Shown here piece by piece: positions 1 to 10,460 of a DNA stretch of 64,000 nt. Position 1 is the first letter of the stretch. Each line of letters opens with the position of its first letter. Under the pieces are notes generated by a model. It ran no database searches, was not told the origin of the DNA, and was given only the letters and a program-made list of their open reading frames with translations. Location of the stretch: assembly GCA_026120185.1 (NCBI GenBank), contig JANUWF010001217.1, positions 2,774,001-2,838,000 of the forward strand, given 5' to 3'. Position numbers and translations under genes: made by a program. Source of the DNA: Voacanga thouarsii. Its lineage: Eukaryota > Streptophyta > Magnoliopsida > Gentianales > Apocynaceae.

Positions 1-746
1 GATTAAGAAATATTGTATCCAACAAAATTCTTAAATAACCTAACTTTCCTAGGCATACGCAGTGAGCATAGCTTTGATTACCTGAAACAATACTGATTAT
101 AATGAAAACTCCTAGATCATCCATATAGCCACTTCAAATAATGAAACAAGTTGATTGCAGAGGCCATTTCAGAATACTACAACTAAACATATCATCCTTA
201 TCACTGATGTCTACCATGTCAATAGATCACAAGATATCAGCTACTCAGCAAAAGTTTAATTTGATAAAGACAGAGCATAGGTACTGACTATAGGACATAC
301 CACATTGCAACTATATAATATGATCGGGAATAACCATTTTTCTTTCCATGAACCAAAACAATACAGGCAACAATATAATTAAAAAAAACAGACCCATTTC
401 AACTATGAAACCAATACAACAGAGATAAAAAACCAAGGCCTCTTTAAAACCAATGCTCAGAACAGAGCCACTGGCGATGACTGTTCCCCCCATAGAAAAC
501 CAAAATCACAAATTCTGTAGTTTAGGCAACTAACAATAGCCTTTCATCAACATTCACCAAACATATTATGAATCTTCCTATTTGCCAGAAAACAAAGTCC
601 ATAGAAAAATCTGTGGCCTTACAAAATAAAGTTCCTTCAAACCCAGAAAAGTATAATACATTAACAAAATAAAACTTTAAATTTCAAAAATAAAATTTAC
701 AATAAGATATTCTTCATTTCACTCTAAAATATAACCCACAATAACA
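1..746. other. no gene recognised
   Basis: AT-rich DNA with scattered stops. A 60-residue hydrophobic minus-strand ORF at 311-493 has no recognisable motif. The part next to 747 may hold the 3' UTR of the F-box pseudogene. Confidence 0.5.
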
Positions 747-1688
747 TCATTTCATATTCCTTAATAAAGAAAACATAAAGATAAGAGAATCTATTTCAAA
801 ATCACAAAAACACCCCAAACAAACATTCCTAGGCTCAAATCCATCCTCCACAAAATCAAATGGATGATACAATGTACAACAATAAGTAATGTTCTTCTCT
901 AAATCATTTGTCTCCCATCTTAAGCCAATAGTAAAAAATAGTTCCCAGCGATTATTAATCAGAAATTCATCAAACAACCCTTGCTTCAAATAATTTCCAA
1001 AGATTCTCATTCCAACCTCCCTTTCACTGGTATTCAACAACATGAAAACCATCCCCATAGCATATGAGGCACTCTCATATCCAGCATCAATAGCACTTTG
1101 CAAATAAAACTTCACCAAATCAATACACCCACCATCAAAACCAAGTTCCTGCAACCCTTGGGAAAAAAAACACAAGTATCAGATTACACAATTAAACTGA
1201 CTAAATGGTGACCTCAAGAAAAAAACAAAAAAAAAAAACTCACTACTGTAGCCCTATACTGTGCTTCAGGATTCCACAGCTCTACACAACGTTGAAAGAA
1301 CCTTCTCTGCCCATCCAGATGATGATCCCTCAGATGAGAGAATCGATGCAACGAAATCAAAGGCAAAAAATATTCCTCTTAATCAATAGTCGTAGAGTAA
1401 ATAAACTTACACCTATACAAAAACAAAGAAACAATAAGAACCAAAAATAACATAAAAAATAACAAAACATCAATAAGCAAATATAAAAAATAGAGTATCC
1501 AACATAAAAGAAAACCAAAAACATAACAAAAACAACAAATCAGAGAATAAATACGTTGACTTCAACGCGAGGAAATCTCCATAGTAACCCATCCTCAATA
1601 AGGCAAAAATCCTCCAAATCAATTCCAAAGGAAGACGCACAAAAAACCCTCCAAATACTCCAATAGCAGATGTGAAACAATCAACCAT
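747..1688 (-). pseudogene. F-box protein gene, At1g67623-like, one nonsense codon
   Basis: Three exons can be placed: 1688-1555, 1412-1244 and 1148-747. Exon 1 carries an F-box-like start (LPLELIWRIFALL, then FLALKST). Exon 2 carries the family's Cys-Lys-Phe segment and NPEAQYRATV. Exon 3 carries the Sel1-like part (ELGFDGG, LQSAIDAGYESASYAMGM) and ends in a Cys-rich tail, as in plant At1g67623-type F-box proteins. Such proteins act as substrate receptors of SCF ubiquitin ligases. Donors (AC/GTATTT, GTA/GTGAGT) and acceptors (TATAG/G, GCAG/GAA) agree in phase, giving about 235 codons. An in-frame TAA at 1381-1379 lies early in exon 2, so the product would be truncated just after the F-box. 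Since everything else is intact, the lesion is probably recent, or could be a sequence error. The start ATG at 1688 is the nearest one upstream of the F-box. Confidence 0.7.
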
Positions 1689-2647
1689 TGTAATACACTC
1701 AAAATAAACACAACCAGAACAAGAAAACAAAACAAAACAAAGAAACGAACACAAACACTAACACATAAGAGAAATACAAAAGACTACATTTGAAAGAAGA
1801 AGAAAAACTCTTCCTATCTCTAAACTAAGGAACAACAAAGACTGTTCAAATTCCTGCCAATATCACAAACCCAAACAATGGGCTCATCCCATTTTTCACT
1901 AACCAAAAGAATTCAGAAACAACACCCAACAACACCCAAAAAAAAAAAAAAAACCAAAAACGCCCAAAACACATACACCAATACACAAAAGTCAAGGCCC
2001 AACATCAAGCCCAAAATTAAAAACAAAATAGCAAACTAAAAAGAAAGGACAAAAATAAACCACAACTTCCGTTGACTTTAACAAAAAGAATGTGTTACTG
2101 TTGTAATATTTATTTATTATTTTTTTTAAACTATTTTTTGTATATATAAATTTTTTTAACTATACACACTAAATCTAAACCAAAAAAAGAAAAAAAAACA
2201 TACTAAATAAATTTTATAAAATCAATAGTTACAAAAACTCGCACGAGCACGGACCTAGTTATTCTTTATAACAGGTTCTCCCCTATCACACTAGCGTAGC
2301 AAGGGATATTATCCAAAAAAAATTCCATATTTTGGTCTAACTAGTTAGACAAATCTATTACAATTTTTAGGGATAATGAGATCGCGCAAGATGAGGGCGC
2401 GAAAAATAAAGTTAGTTTTGCAACCAGAGTAAAAAGGAAATCCAAACATATTTGACAGTGAGAATATTCTGAAACGCAATAACATTGGATATAGTCTTCA
2501 AATCATTACCTGTATTTCACTTCACTCTAAAGCTCCTTAGCCCGTTTGGCCTTGGATGACATATAAATTACACAAACCCTCAATATATAGTATCAAAAAG
2601 TCCTATCTCACACTATGGATGATCCACTGCAACATGCATGAAATGAT
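1689..2647. other. intergenic, A-rich; no gene recognised
   Basis: Upstream of the F-box pseudogene. A-rich with poly-A runs at 1929-1955 and 2187-2200. It contains the possible Helitron end listed separately and the 3' flank of the 2648-3934 gene. Confidence 0.5.
2238..2259 (+). mobile_element. possible Helitron 3' end (short palindrome followed by CTAGT)
   Basis: A short GC-rich palindrome (CTCGCACGAG) is followed about 7 bases later by CTAGT, after a very AT-rich stretch. Plant Helitrons end in a GC hairpin 10-15 bases before CTRR and insert before a T. No matching 5' TC end was located, so this is only a candidate. Confidence 0.25.
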
Positions 2648-3934
2648 CTACCTCACAAGGCCCAAATTGAGAATCCCCCATGAGGTCTGTGGCCATGACT
2701 TCTCCTTAGCCTTCATAACCAATACTCTGGTCCAAGCAATCCATCCTTCCCATGACATCCTCTTGTCCCATGGACTTCCCCACTCCAAAATCATTCTCAG
2801 CCCTATCTCAGCTTCTTTCTCAGCCTCCTCAAACCTCCCTTTGCTCAAATAAATCTGTCCCAAAACCACATGTGGCTCTCCCACCAAAGGGTTCTTCTCA
2901 ATTGATGCCAATAACAACTCCTCTGTTTTCTCCAACCCTTGCTTTTCTGCATTACAAATAGCTTCCCAGTAAGTGTCCCTTCCCTTTATCTGCTCTTCAG
3001 CATCCAAAACTGTCGTGCAATTATCAAGAACTGGTGGTATCACAAGCTTCAGGTCTTCGTCTCTGTCTTTCATCACCTCATCATGGCCATTTCTTTTCCT
3101 CTGTTCAATGAAAATTTGTTCTTCTCTTAGAAGCAAGGTGTATATTGCTCCCATTCTTGATATCGAGCTCATCCACAGCCCTGGTTTGCCATCTCCAGGC
3201 CACAAAGCGAAGTAGTTATTGCCAGAGTACTCAAGACGGCCGTTCGAGTTCTCAAACAGGACATCCTGCCATCCGAAGTACTGATCACTGAAATCAGCCA
3301 TTGTCATCATGAGAAAATTAGCAACCAATCTTCTTGAAACCAAGACATCTTCACCAGTCTTTATGTGCTTCACGATGATTCCTTCAGCAGGAACAATAGA
3401 CTGCAATTTCTTCCTCCAAGCTTCTTCATCGTTGAACAATCCTTTCTCCTCGGCATTCTTCACAGAAGTGTCTGAAGCCTTCAAATGTTCAATAAGTTCT
3501 TCATCACTGTACTTGAACAGAAGATCATCATGAATCAAAGGATGACGAGGGACGATACAGAATAGATGAATCAATCGTTCTGCAGCTTCACCCACATGAG
3601 CACGAACGGTCTCCCGGCCAGTAGAGGGATCAAAGATGGCAAGATTAACATAGGAATTCGAATAAGCGGAATGAAAGAGCCCACAGAGGCAAACTGCATC
3701 AGGAGCTTTCCATAGCTTCAGAATCCGATAAATATCTACCAAATGTTCAAGAAAGGTTCCATGCTTGTGCGAACACTCACCAGCCCCGACAGAACGCAAG
3801 ACTGAGACTAGAGAAGGAAGGTTTTTGTCTACTTTTTCGAGTTCTCCACGAAGAAAAGGATGTGCTTGTTCTAATAGGTTATGGAGATATTCCTTGTGAT
3901 AAGATTCATTAGACAAAGAAAGTGAAGTAGGCAT
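2648..3934 (-). CDS. DUF6817 / TPR-like domain protein, intronless
   Basis: Single uninterrupted ORF of 428 codons from the ATG at 3934. The longer in-frame extension to 4096 is rejected because it reads through a homopolymer leader. Residues ~55-130 match my memory of the plant/bacterial DUF6817 region: HGTFLEHLVDIYRILKLW, then VCLCGLFHSAY, then VGEAAERLIHLF. The spaced His residues resemble an HD-type metal site (inference). The middle part (about 155-290) has the conserved ADFSDQYFGWQD and YFALWPGDGKPGLWMS segments. Residues ~340-400 form a TPR-like helical pair (EPHVVLGQIYLSKGRFEEAEKEAEIGL). There is no signal peptide or membrane segment, so a soluble protein is likely. The exact function is not known to me. 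Plant homologues are about this length, and this is the only intact gene I see in the window. The ORFs on its opposite strand are shadows. Confidence 0.85.
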   Translation of the reverse strand: MPTSLSLSNESYHKEYLHNLLEQAHPFLRGELEKVDKNLPSLVSVLRSVGAGECSHKHGTFLEHLVDIYRILKLWKAPDAVCLCGLFHSAYSNSYVNLAIFDPSTGRETVRAHVGEAAERLIHLFCIVPRHPLIHDDLLFKYSDEELIEHLKASDTSVKNAEEKGLFNDEEAWRKKLQSIVPAEGIIVKHIKTGEDVLVSRRLVANFLMMTMADFSDQYFGWQDVLFENSNGRLEYSGNNYFALWPGDGKPGLWMSSISRMGAIYTLLLREEQIFIEQRKRNGHDEVMKDRDEDLKLVIPPVLDNCTTVLDAEEQIKGRDTYWEAICNAEKQGLEKTEELLLASIEKNPLVGEPHVVLGQIYLSKGRFEEAEKEAEIGLRMILEWGSPWDKRMSWEGWIAWTRVLVMKAKEKSWPQTSWGILNLGLVR

Positions 3935-4015
3935 GGCCGAAAGATTGGAAGTATGAAGGTCAGTGAATGGTGAGATGAAGCTGAAGATGAATGAAGATAC
4001 AAATAGGAAGTGAGA

Positions 4016-4048
4016 GGGCGGGGGAGGGGGCGGGGGGGGGGTGGGGGT
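4016..4048 (+). repeat. G-rich tract in 5' leader of the DUF6817 gene
   Basis: Four or more runs of five to ten G on the + strand, about 80-115 bases upstream of the ATG at 3934. It could form a G-quadruplex in DNA. The mRNA of the gene would carry the matching C-run. Confidence 0.6.
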
Positions 4049-4049
4049 G

Positions 4050-4665
4050 AGAGAATGAGTTATATAGGAGAGTTCGACTCTATCTTTGAGAAACATTATT
4101 GGGGGTGGCTAATTTGATCTACGAAAAATACCCAGTTAATTCTTAATAATTTTTATAATTATATAAAGATTGCATTCGATACATACAATTATTTGAATAT
4201 TATACATAATTTAATAAATAAATTTTAAAATAATAAAAATAATACCCCTGTCCCTATTAAAATTTTCCAATTTTTAATTCAACCATGATTGCACGGCCGC
4301 AATCTGCATTGCAAGTGAGAAATTCAAGAACCAAGGATCGATTCCATCGGGATTAATTTTTCATGAGATAGTTCTCCTGCTATTGAGCTGCTGGCTCATT
4401 GTAATTTACTCATTCACATTTTTTGAGGCAAGGTACGGGAATATGTGGGCGAGTAACTTCGCCTTTTGGTACAAGAAATTCAAAGAGAATTTGAGATTGA
4501 AAAGGAAAACCTTCATTGTCATTTTGTGGCTTGGCATACGCTGTTGTAGGCCATGGATGTGAACTACACTTCTCCCTTGCCCTTTAAAATTCTGTGCAAG
4601 TGTTCAAACTAAGTATACGTTTTAAAATATCTTATTCCATTTTCAATATAGTTACTACTTCCTCC
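4050..4665. other. upstream region of the DUF6817 gene; no gene
   Basis: Likely promoter of the 2648-3934 gene. The sequence is AT-rich. No clear TATA box or other ORF can be singled out. Confidence 0.4.
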
Positions 4666-4930
4666 GTTCCATAATATTAGTCGTTAGAGACTATTTTTAT
4701 TGTCTCAAATTATAAATCGTTGAGGACTTTTCAAGAAGGTTTTAAAACTATTTTTACATTTTTATCCTTATTTATTACTCTCTTTCCATCTCTTTCTCTC
4801 TCCTCTCTTCTCTTGTTTCCAAGACATTTAAATAGGGGTATTTTAAGAAGAAAAAATATAAAGTTACCTTATTTTTAAGAATCTTAATATGTGTAAAATT
4901 AAATCAAACGAATTATATTATGGGAAGAAG
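4666..4930. mobile_element. mariner/Stowaway-like MITE
   Basis: The left end reads CTCCGTTCCATAATATTAG. The right end, reverse complemented, reads CTTCCCATAATATAATTCG. CTCCNTYC-type ends of this kind are typical of Stowaway-like elements. Boundaries are approximate. Confidence 0.5.
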
Positions 4931-4987
4931 AGAATAATATATATATTTTTTATCTAAGATACTTTCTTTTTAAATTTTTAAAGTTAT

Positions 4988-5272
4988 ACTACCACCGTTT
5001 TACAATATAAGTCATTTTAAACTTATGCACAGAAATTAAGGGTCCATAAATTTTAAATAATTTTAAAACTAAATTTTCAAAAATACCCTAATTAAGTCTT
5101 TGTTTATTTGGTAATGAGAAAGAATTGTGTTATAATTAGTGGAAAAAGAGAGATTGTAAAGAGGGGTAGAGATAGAAAAAAGTAATAATTTTTTATAAAC
5201 TCTTGTAAAACGACCTATATTGTGAAAAAACTTTCTAAGTTTAAAACAATTTATATTAGAGATAGTATTATA
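4988..5272. mobile_element. second MITE with related ends
   Basis: The left end (CTACCACCGTTTTACAATAT, then GTCATTTTAAACTTA) is matched by the inverted right end (ATTGTTTTAAACTTAG). TA lies at both borders. Boundaries are approximate and there is no coding capacity. Confidence 0.5.
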
Positions 5273-5593
5273 CTTCCCTTTTGCCTGTCAAATGCTTCAT
5301 TGAAGCGACCCAAAACGAAATAGCAAGAAAAAGTTAACTCAGAAGAATTAAATACGATACAAAATGAAGCAGTAGAAGAAAGTTGTTTAGGAGAATTAAA
5401 CTCTCACTTTTTTAAATCCACTTACTATATGAGGCTTCCACAGTTCCTATTATATATAAAGAGTGATTTGTTAAGAGTGGATTGGAAAATACTAATTTTA
5501 AGTTTCACTCATCATATCTCATTTTTTGCAACATATTTATAAAAAAAAATGTAAATAAACATATTTATTGCAATAAGCTAAAAGGATTTAGAA
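5273..5593. other. no gene recognised
   Basis: AT-rich spacer between MITEs. Confidence 0.4.
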
Positions 5594-7114
5594 TATGTTT
5601 GGATTGAAAATTTTGAAAGGAAAAGAAATAATTTTGAGTGTTTGAATTGATTTTGATAGAGGGAAGGAAAAGGAAAGGAAAGCACAAAGGAGCGAAGGAG
5701 GAGGGAAAATGAAGGTATCAGATTTAATTAAAAATGTCCAATATGATTTTCTCTCAAAAATAGACGAAAACAAGAAGATACGATAAGAGTATCCTTATTT
5801 AAATATTTATATGCATCATAACATGATAAATATATAAATTAATATCTCATCACTTCCTTTTTTACTAACTATTTAAATGCAAATAATACTCAATCTCTCC
5901 ATTCCCTCTAATTAGGATTTTTTATGGGTTGGGTTAGTTCGATTTTTTTAAATTTTTTAACCTAACTAAAATATTTCGATTTGAAAATTTTAAACCTAAA
6001 CTAAACTATTTAAAATTTCAAACCATCGATTTGGGTTGTGTTCGGTTTTGTTTGGTTTTGTTTGATCGATTTGTATATAATTTACCAAGTAAGGTTTTAA
6101 CCTCCTACTTAGAACATACTTCTGATTTTATAAATAAGATATGCATATGAGACATATTAATAAAAAATAATATGAAAAGCATCAAGCATATGAGTGCATG
6201 CCTACACAGTAACAAATTAGTCTATTAGCAAAGGTAGTAAAAAATGATGAATATTGAAAATCCCTCGTAGGAATTTGTTTGGACTGTTGTTATGATTAGC
6301 TTGGATATGAAAGGTAAATTTCAATCACCAACAACTGGAGTTGTTTCTCCAAACACTCAAAATTTTCAAGGCCTCTTCTTACTTTGATACTCTCCGTCAA
6401 GAAAAATTTCGAGATGCCTTTTTTGGCATCTTGAATTGATAACCCTTGAAAAGTCAATTTTTGTATGCAGAGTACAAAAAGTACAAGTTAAATGCATTTT
6501 TTGGACAAAAATAATGACTCATACAATTACACATTTTTCCTATATATACCAAAAATAGGAAGTAAGGACTGATGAGTTTTGGAGAGGGACTTGAATTAGT
6601 TTTGATGGAGACTTTCTTTGCATAGGCAACACCATAGAAGAGCAAGAAGAGGGTGAACTTGGAGATCTCAAATCAGCAGCGCAGCAGTAGAACAACAAAA
6701 ACGACTGAATGTAAGAGAGAAAGAGAGGTCTGTGACCGTAAAATGATTTTGTTTAAAAGGATATTTAGATTTTAGGGTTTGTCTAATTTCATTTTTTTTT
6801 ATTTTTTAATATTTTAATAAAATTTTTAAAATTAAAGAAATTTAATTAATTATATTGGTTCGGGTTGAATTGGGTTATATAATTTTAAAAATTCGAACCA
6901 AATTATCAATTCCTAATTTTCTTAATCCAACCCAACTCAAACCAGCCCAAAAAATCAAATTTTGGATTGGATTAGATTGAGTTGGTCGAGTTAATTCAGA
7001 TTTTAATTTTTATGAACAGCCCTACCTCTAACTATTCTCCTTTCCTCTCCTCTTCTTTCCATTTTTAATTATATTTGAATTTTTTTTATTACAATATGTT
7101 AACAATCCAAACAT
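5594..7114. mobile_element. MITE with ATGTTTGGATTG ends, split by a nested hAT element
   Basis: A perfect 12-bp inverted repeat (ATGTTTGGATTG at 5594-5605, CAATCCAAACAT at 7103-7114) bounds a purine-rich left half and a pyrimidine-rich right half. Removing 5913-7024 and one duplication copy brings the halves together as a ~400-bp MITE. Confidence 0.5.
5913..7024. mobile_element. non-autonomous hAT-like element nested in a MITE
   Basis: It is flanked by an 8-bp duplication, CCTCTAAT (5905-5912) and CCTCTAAC (7025-7032), differing by one base. The right end is a hAT-like AACAGCCCTA. The left end is a degenerate match, with GGGTTGGGTT repeats just inside that also occur near the other end. No transposase is present; a 63-residue minus-strand ORF inside (6454-6645) resembles nothing known to me. 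Confidence 0.55.
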
Positions 7115-7262
7115 GAACTTAAAGTTAGGACAACATGCGTACTTTTATTCTCATTAATATCCATTTTTAATTATATTTGAAATTTTTTTTATTACAATAT
7201 GTTAACAATCCAAACATGCACTTAAAGTTAGGACAATATGCATACTTTTATTCTCATTAGTC
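7059..7262. repeat. tandem duplication, ~102-bp unit
   Basis: Two near-identical units start at 7059 and 7161 (CCATTTTTAATTATATTTGA...). Each contains the MITE right end CAATCCAAACATG. A third, partial and more diverged unit follows to about 7310. Confidence 0.8.
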
Positions 7263-7310
7263 TTCCAGTTTTATCATCTTTTGAATTTTTTTATTACAAT
7301 ATATTAAAAA

Positions 7311-7647
7311 TATATAGAATATTAAAATCTTATGTAAACAAGTTGTAAGGAAGCATTCTTAAAAAGAGTGAAATGTATTTCAAATTTTTATTCTCTCATC
7401 AGTCATTTTCATATCGATTAGGCTCTTTTTTTTCCTTTCTTTTTGATTCTCATGGTGTTTTTTTTAATATTATATAGAAAAACGAAAGATAACACTCTTA
7501 ATTTTTTTTATTGCTTTAGTGGAAAAGAATTATTGTTATAATTAAATCTTAATTTTTCTTGTTTTTACATAAAAATGTAAGAAATTAGGGATATGATGGT
7601 TGGGTTGAAGATTTCAGGAAGATATGAGTAACAGTGCCCTAGGTGGA

Positions 7648-7649
<2 letters not shown>
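7311..7649. other. no gene recognised
   Basis: AT-rich unique-looking DNA with no supported ORF. Confidence 0.4.
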
Positions 7650-7695
<46 letters not shown>

Positions 7696-7703
7696 TGTGT
7701 GTG
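7650..7703. repeat. (AT)n then (GT)n microsatellite
   Basis: About 43 bases of AT repeats followed directly by GT repeats. The left LTR of the first chimeric element starts at the next base. Confidence 0.9.
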
Positions 7704-8056
7704 TGTTATAAAATTAGGGTAGTGTTAGAATAAAATCTACACACTACACACTAAGAAAATTCTAACTATTCTTTGCACAAAAAATTTCTCTTCAAACTTC
7801 TCTCTTTCTTTCTCTCACAATTCTTTCTCTAATCTTTCTTTCACAAAATGATGGTGTATTACAAGCTTAGAGAATAGCTCTATTTATAGAGCTCTAATTA
7901 GTGAAATACATCATGGCATACATCATCTTCAACTAATCTCAATTAGTGGTGTCTCCACTAAATGGTGGACATCCATAAAATTCTTCTAATAATTCACATA
8001 AATCCATAATTAGTGGAGCCTCCACTAATTAATGGAGATTCCAATAATTCATAACA
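7704..8056 (-). repeat. 3' LTR of chimeric element copy 1
   Basis: 353 bp with TG...CA ends (TGTTAT / ATAACA), near-identical to 12482-12836. Confidence 0.92.
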
Positions 8057-8066
8057 CTCCCCCTTG
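8057..8066 (-). other. polypurine tract of copy 1
   Basis: On the minus strand AAGGGGGAG abuts the 3' LTR. This is the expected plus-strand priming site and fixes the element's orientation. Confidence 0.8.
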
Positions 8067-8180
8067 GATGTCCATCCATACATAAAGAATATGCCTCGTT
8101 AATACCTTACTAGATAAAAACCCAGTGGGAAAAAAAATCTAGTGAAGGAAAAAGAGTACACTATTCTATATGTTTGTTTA

Positions 8181-10199
8181 TTACTCCCCTTGATGAGATG
8201 ATTCCTTTAAATCTTTAAACCGACGCATACTGATTTTATATCTCAACTTCTCAAATGTTGCAGTCGGTAAAGTCTTCGTGAAAATATCTGCGAGGTTGTC
8301 ACATGACCGAATTTGTAGCACATCAATTTCACATTTCTTCTGAAGTTCATGAGTAAAGAAGAATTTAGGTGAAATATGTTTTGTCCGATCTCCTTTAATA
8401 TATCCTCCTCGTAATTGAGTTATGCAAGCTGCATTGTCTTCATAAAGAGGAGTTGGAATATCTTTGATTAATGATAATCCACAACTTTCTCAGATATAAT
8501 GAATCATGGATCTTAGCCATACACATTCTCGACATGCTTCAAGAATGGCTATAATTTCAGCATGATTTGAAGAAGTAGCTTGGAGATATCGAAGGACTTG
8601 TTTAATTCCATTCCAATGTCGTCGTGTTGGTGAAGAACTAAATCTTGCTAATAAATTGACAGCAAAAGCAATATCAGGTCGTGTATTATTAACAAGATAC
8701 ATCAATGCACCAATTGTACTGAGATATGGTACTTCAGGACCAAGGAGTTCTTCATCATTTTCTTGAGGTCGGAAAGGATCTTTATCCACATTTAATGATC
8801 GGACGATCATTGAAATACTCAATGGATGTGCTTTGTCCATGTAAAATCTTTTTAACACTTTTGCTGTATATGTTGATTGATGAATAAATGTTCCACTCTC
8901 CAGATGTTCAATTTGTAAATCAAGGCAAAATTTGGTTTTACCAAAATCCTTGATTTCGAATTCTCTTTTTAAATAATCAATTGTTTCTTGCAGCTCTTCA
9001 GGAGTTCCAATAAGATTAATATCATCAACATATATAGCTAATATCACAAATTTAGAACCAGATTTCTTAATAAAAACACGTGGACATACCTGGTCATTTT
9101 TAAATCCCGCTTTCAATAAATATTCACTAAGACGTGTGAACCACATGCGCCCAGATTGCTTTAGGCCATATAATGATTTCTGCAACTTGATGGAGAAATT
9201 TTCACAAGGATAATGTTTATATGCTTCAGGCATGTGAAATCCTTCGGGGATTTTCATGTAAACATCATTTTCGAAATTTCCATACAAGTAAGCAGTGACA
9301 ACATCTAATAGGCGCATATCTATCTTTTCATGTACTGCCAAACTGATAAGATATCGGAGTGTAATAGCATCAACAATAGGAGAATAAGTTTCAACATAAT
9401 CAATACCTGATCTTTGTGAAAAACCTTGGACTACTAATCGCGTTTTATATCGAACGATTTCACTCTTTTCATTGCGCTTTCGCACAAATATCCATTTGTA
9501 ACTAACAGGTTTTACACCTTCTGGTGTTCGGACTACAGGTCCGAAGACTTCACGTTTTGTCAGTGCATTTAACTCCGATTGAATCGCATCTTTCCATTGC
9601 AGCCAATCTTTTCTATGCCGACATTCATCAACTGATATTGGTTCAGGATCATCATTATCCTGTGCAACATCAAGAGATATATTGTATGCAAATATATTAT
9701 CAATAACAGTTTCTATCCGATTCCAACTTCTACCGGAAGTGGTATAATAGATAAAAATTTCAGTGTTACTTTCATCAACTTCTGGTTCTTTGTCATCAGT
9801 TCTCTCTTGGTCTTTATCATTCTTTTCTTCAATATGATCTTCTGGATCATTTAATCCTCTTTTCTTTCGAGGATTTTTATCTTTAGAACCAAGAGGTCGG
9901 CCACGCTTCTGGCGTGTTTTTGACTCAGCAGCTATAGGTATAATATTTTGTTCTGCTGGAACTTCAATTCGAATAGGAGCATTTATAGCTGGAATATGCG
10001 ATTTTGTAATTCTTCTGGAGTCAACAAAAGCGTCTGGCATTTGATATGCAATACTTTGCAAATGAATTATCTTTTGAACTTCAATTTCACATGCGCTTGT
10101 GCGCGAATCAAGATAATTTAATGATGTTGTCCAAGCAAGATCCTTTTTATGCTGTTTCTGTTCTCCCCATAATTTAGGGAATAATGATTTCACAAGAGA
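8181..10199 (-). pseudogene. Ty1-copia RT/RNase H polyprotein remnant, copy 1
   Basis: The minus-strand frame from about 10193 is open to a TGA near 8490 and then continues in frame to a TAA at 8181. It starts at the integrase C-terminal linker (SLFPKLWGE, then PDAFVDSRR), passes through RT with the catalytic YVDD (codons at 9032-9021), and ends in RNase H/C-terminal motifs (SCDNLADIFTKTLP). About 60 codons of RNase H are missing at RYLQ/ATSSNHAEI compared with copy 2, including the start of the Asp-containing GYADAGY motif. The TGA near 8490 replaces a CGA present in copy 2, as expected for cytosine deamination. There is no gag-proximal, protease or integrase core sequence, so the element depends on a partner for movement. 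Confidence 0.85.
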
Positions 10200-10249
10200 A
10201 TAAGAAAAGAAATATAAGAAAATGATGACAAGCAGGAAATGTCAAGAAA

Positions 10250-10361
10250 AATATCTCCTTTTTTTTTCACTCTTCCCGGTACCGACTTTTCCTCTTCCTC
10301 TCTTGTCTTTTCTTTTCCTCCGACCCTCTACCTACCATCTACCTCTTCTTCTTCCTCATAC

Positions 10362-10395
<34 letters not shown>

Positions 10396-10460
10396 GTATC
10401 GATATATATCTCAGTCATCAGCCATTAGTAAACATCAAAAACAAAAATCACAAAGCAGAT
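10250..10460 (+). promoter_or_regulatory. upstream region of captured RKD copy 1
   Basis: A CT-rich stretch (10255-10360) is followed by an AT run (10363-10393), then 68 bases to the ATG at 10461. It is shared with copy 2, apart from a shorter AT run there, so it moved with the gene. Whether it is the native promoter or leader is inference; the AT run could serve as a TATA region. Confidence 0.4.

Noticed and set aside
2752..3533. Several plus-strand ORFs
   Set aside because: Antisense shadows of the 2648-3934 gene, without domain similarity.
3935..4096. N-terminal extension of the DUF6817 protein with a poly-Pro run
   Set aside because: Encoded by a homopolymer leader; family similarity begins after the ATG at 3934.
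10222..10428. Short plus-strand ORFs upstream of the RKD start
   Set aside because: Low-complexity CT tract and AT microsatellite; the supported start is the ATG at 10461 with splice-consistent exons.
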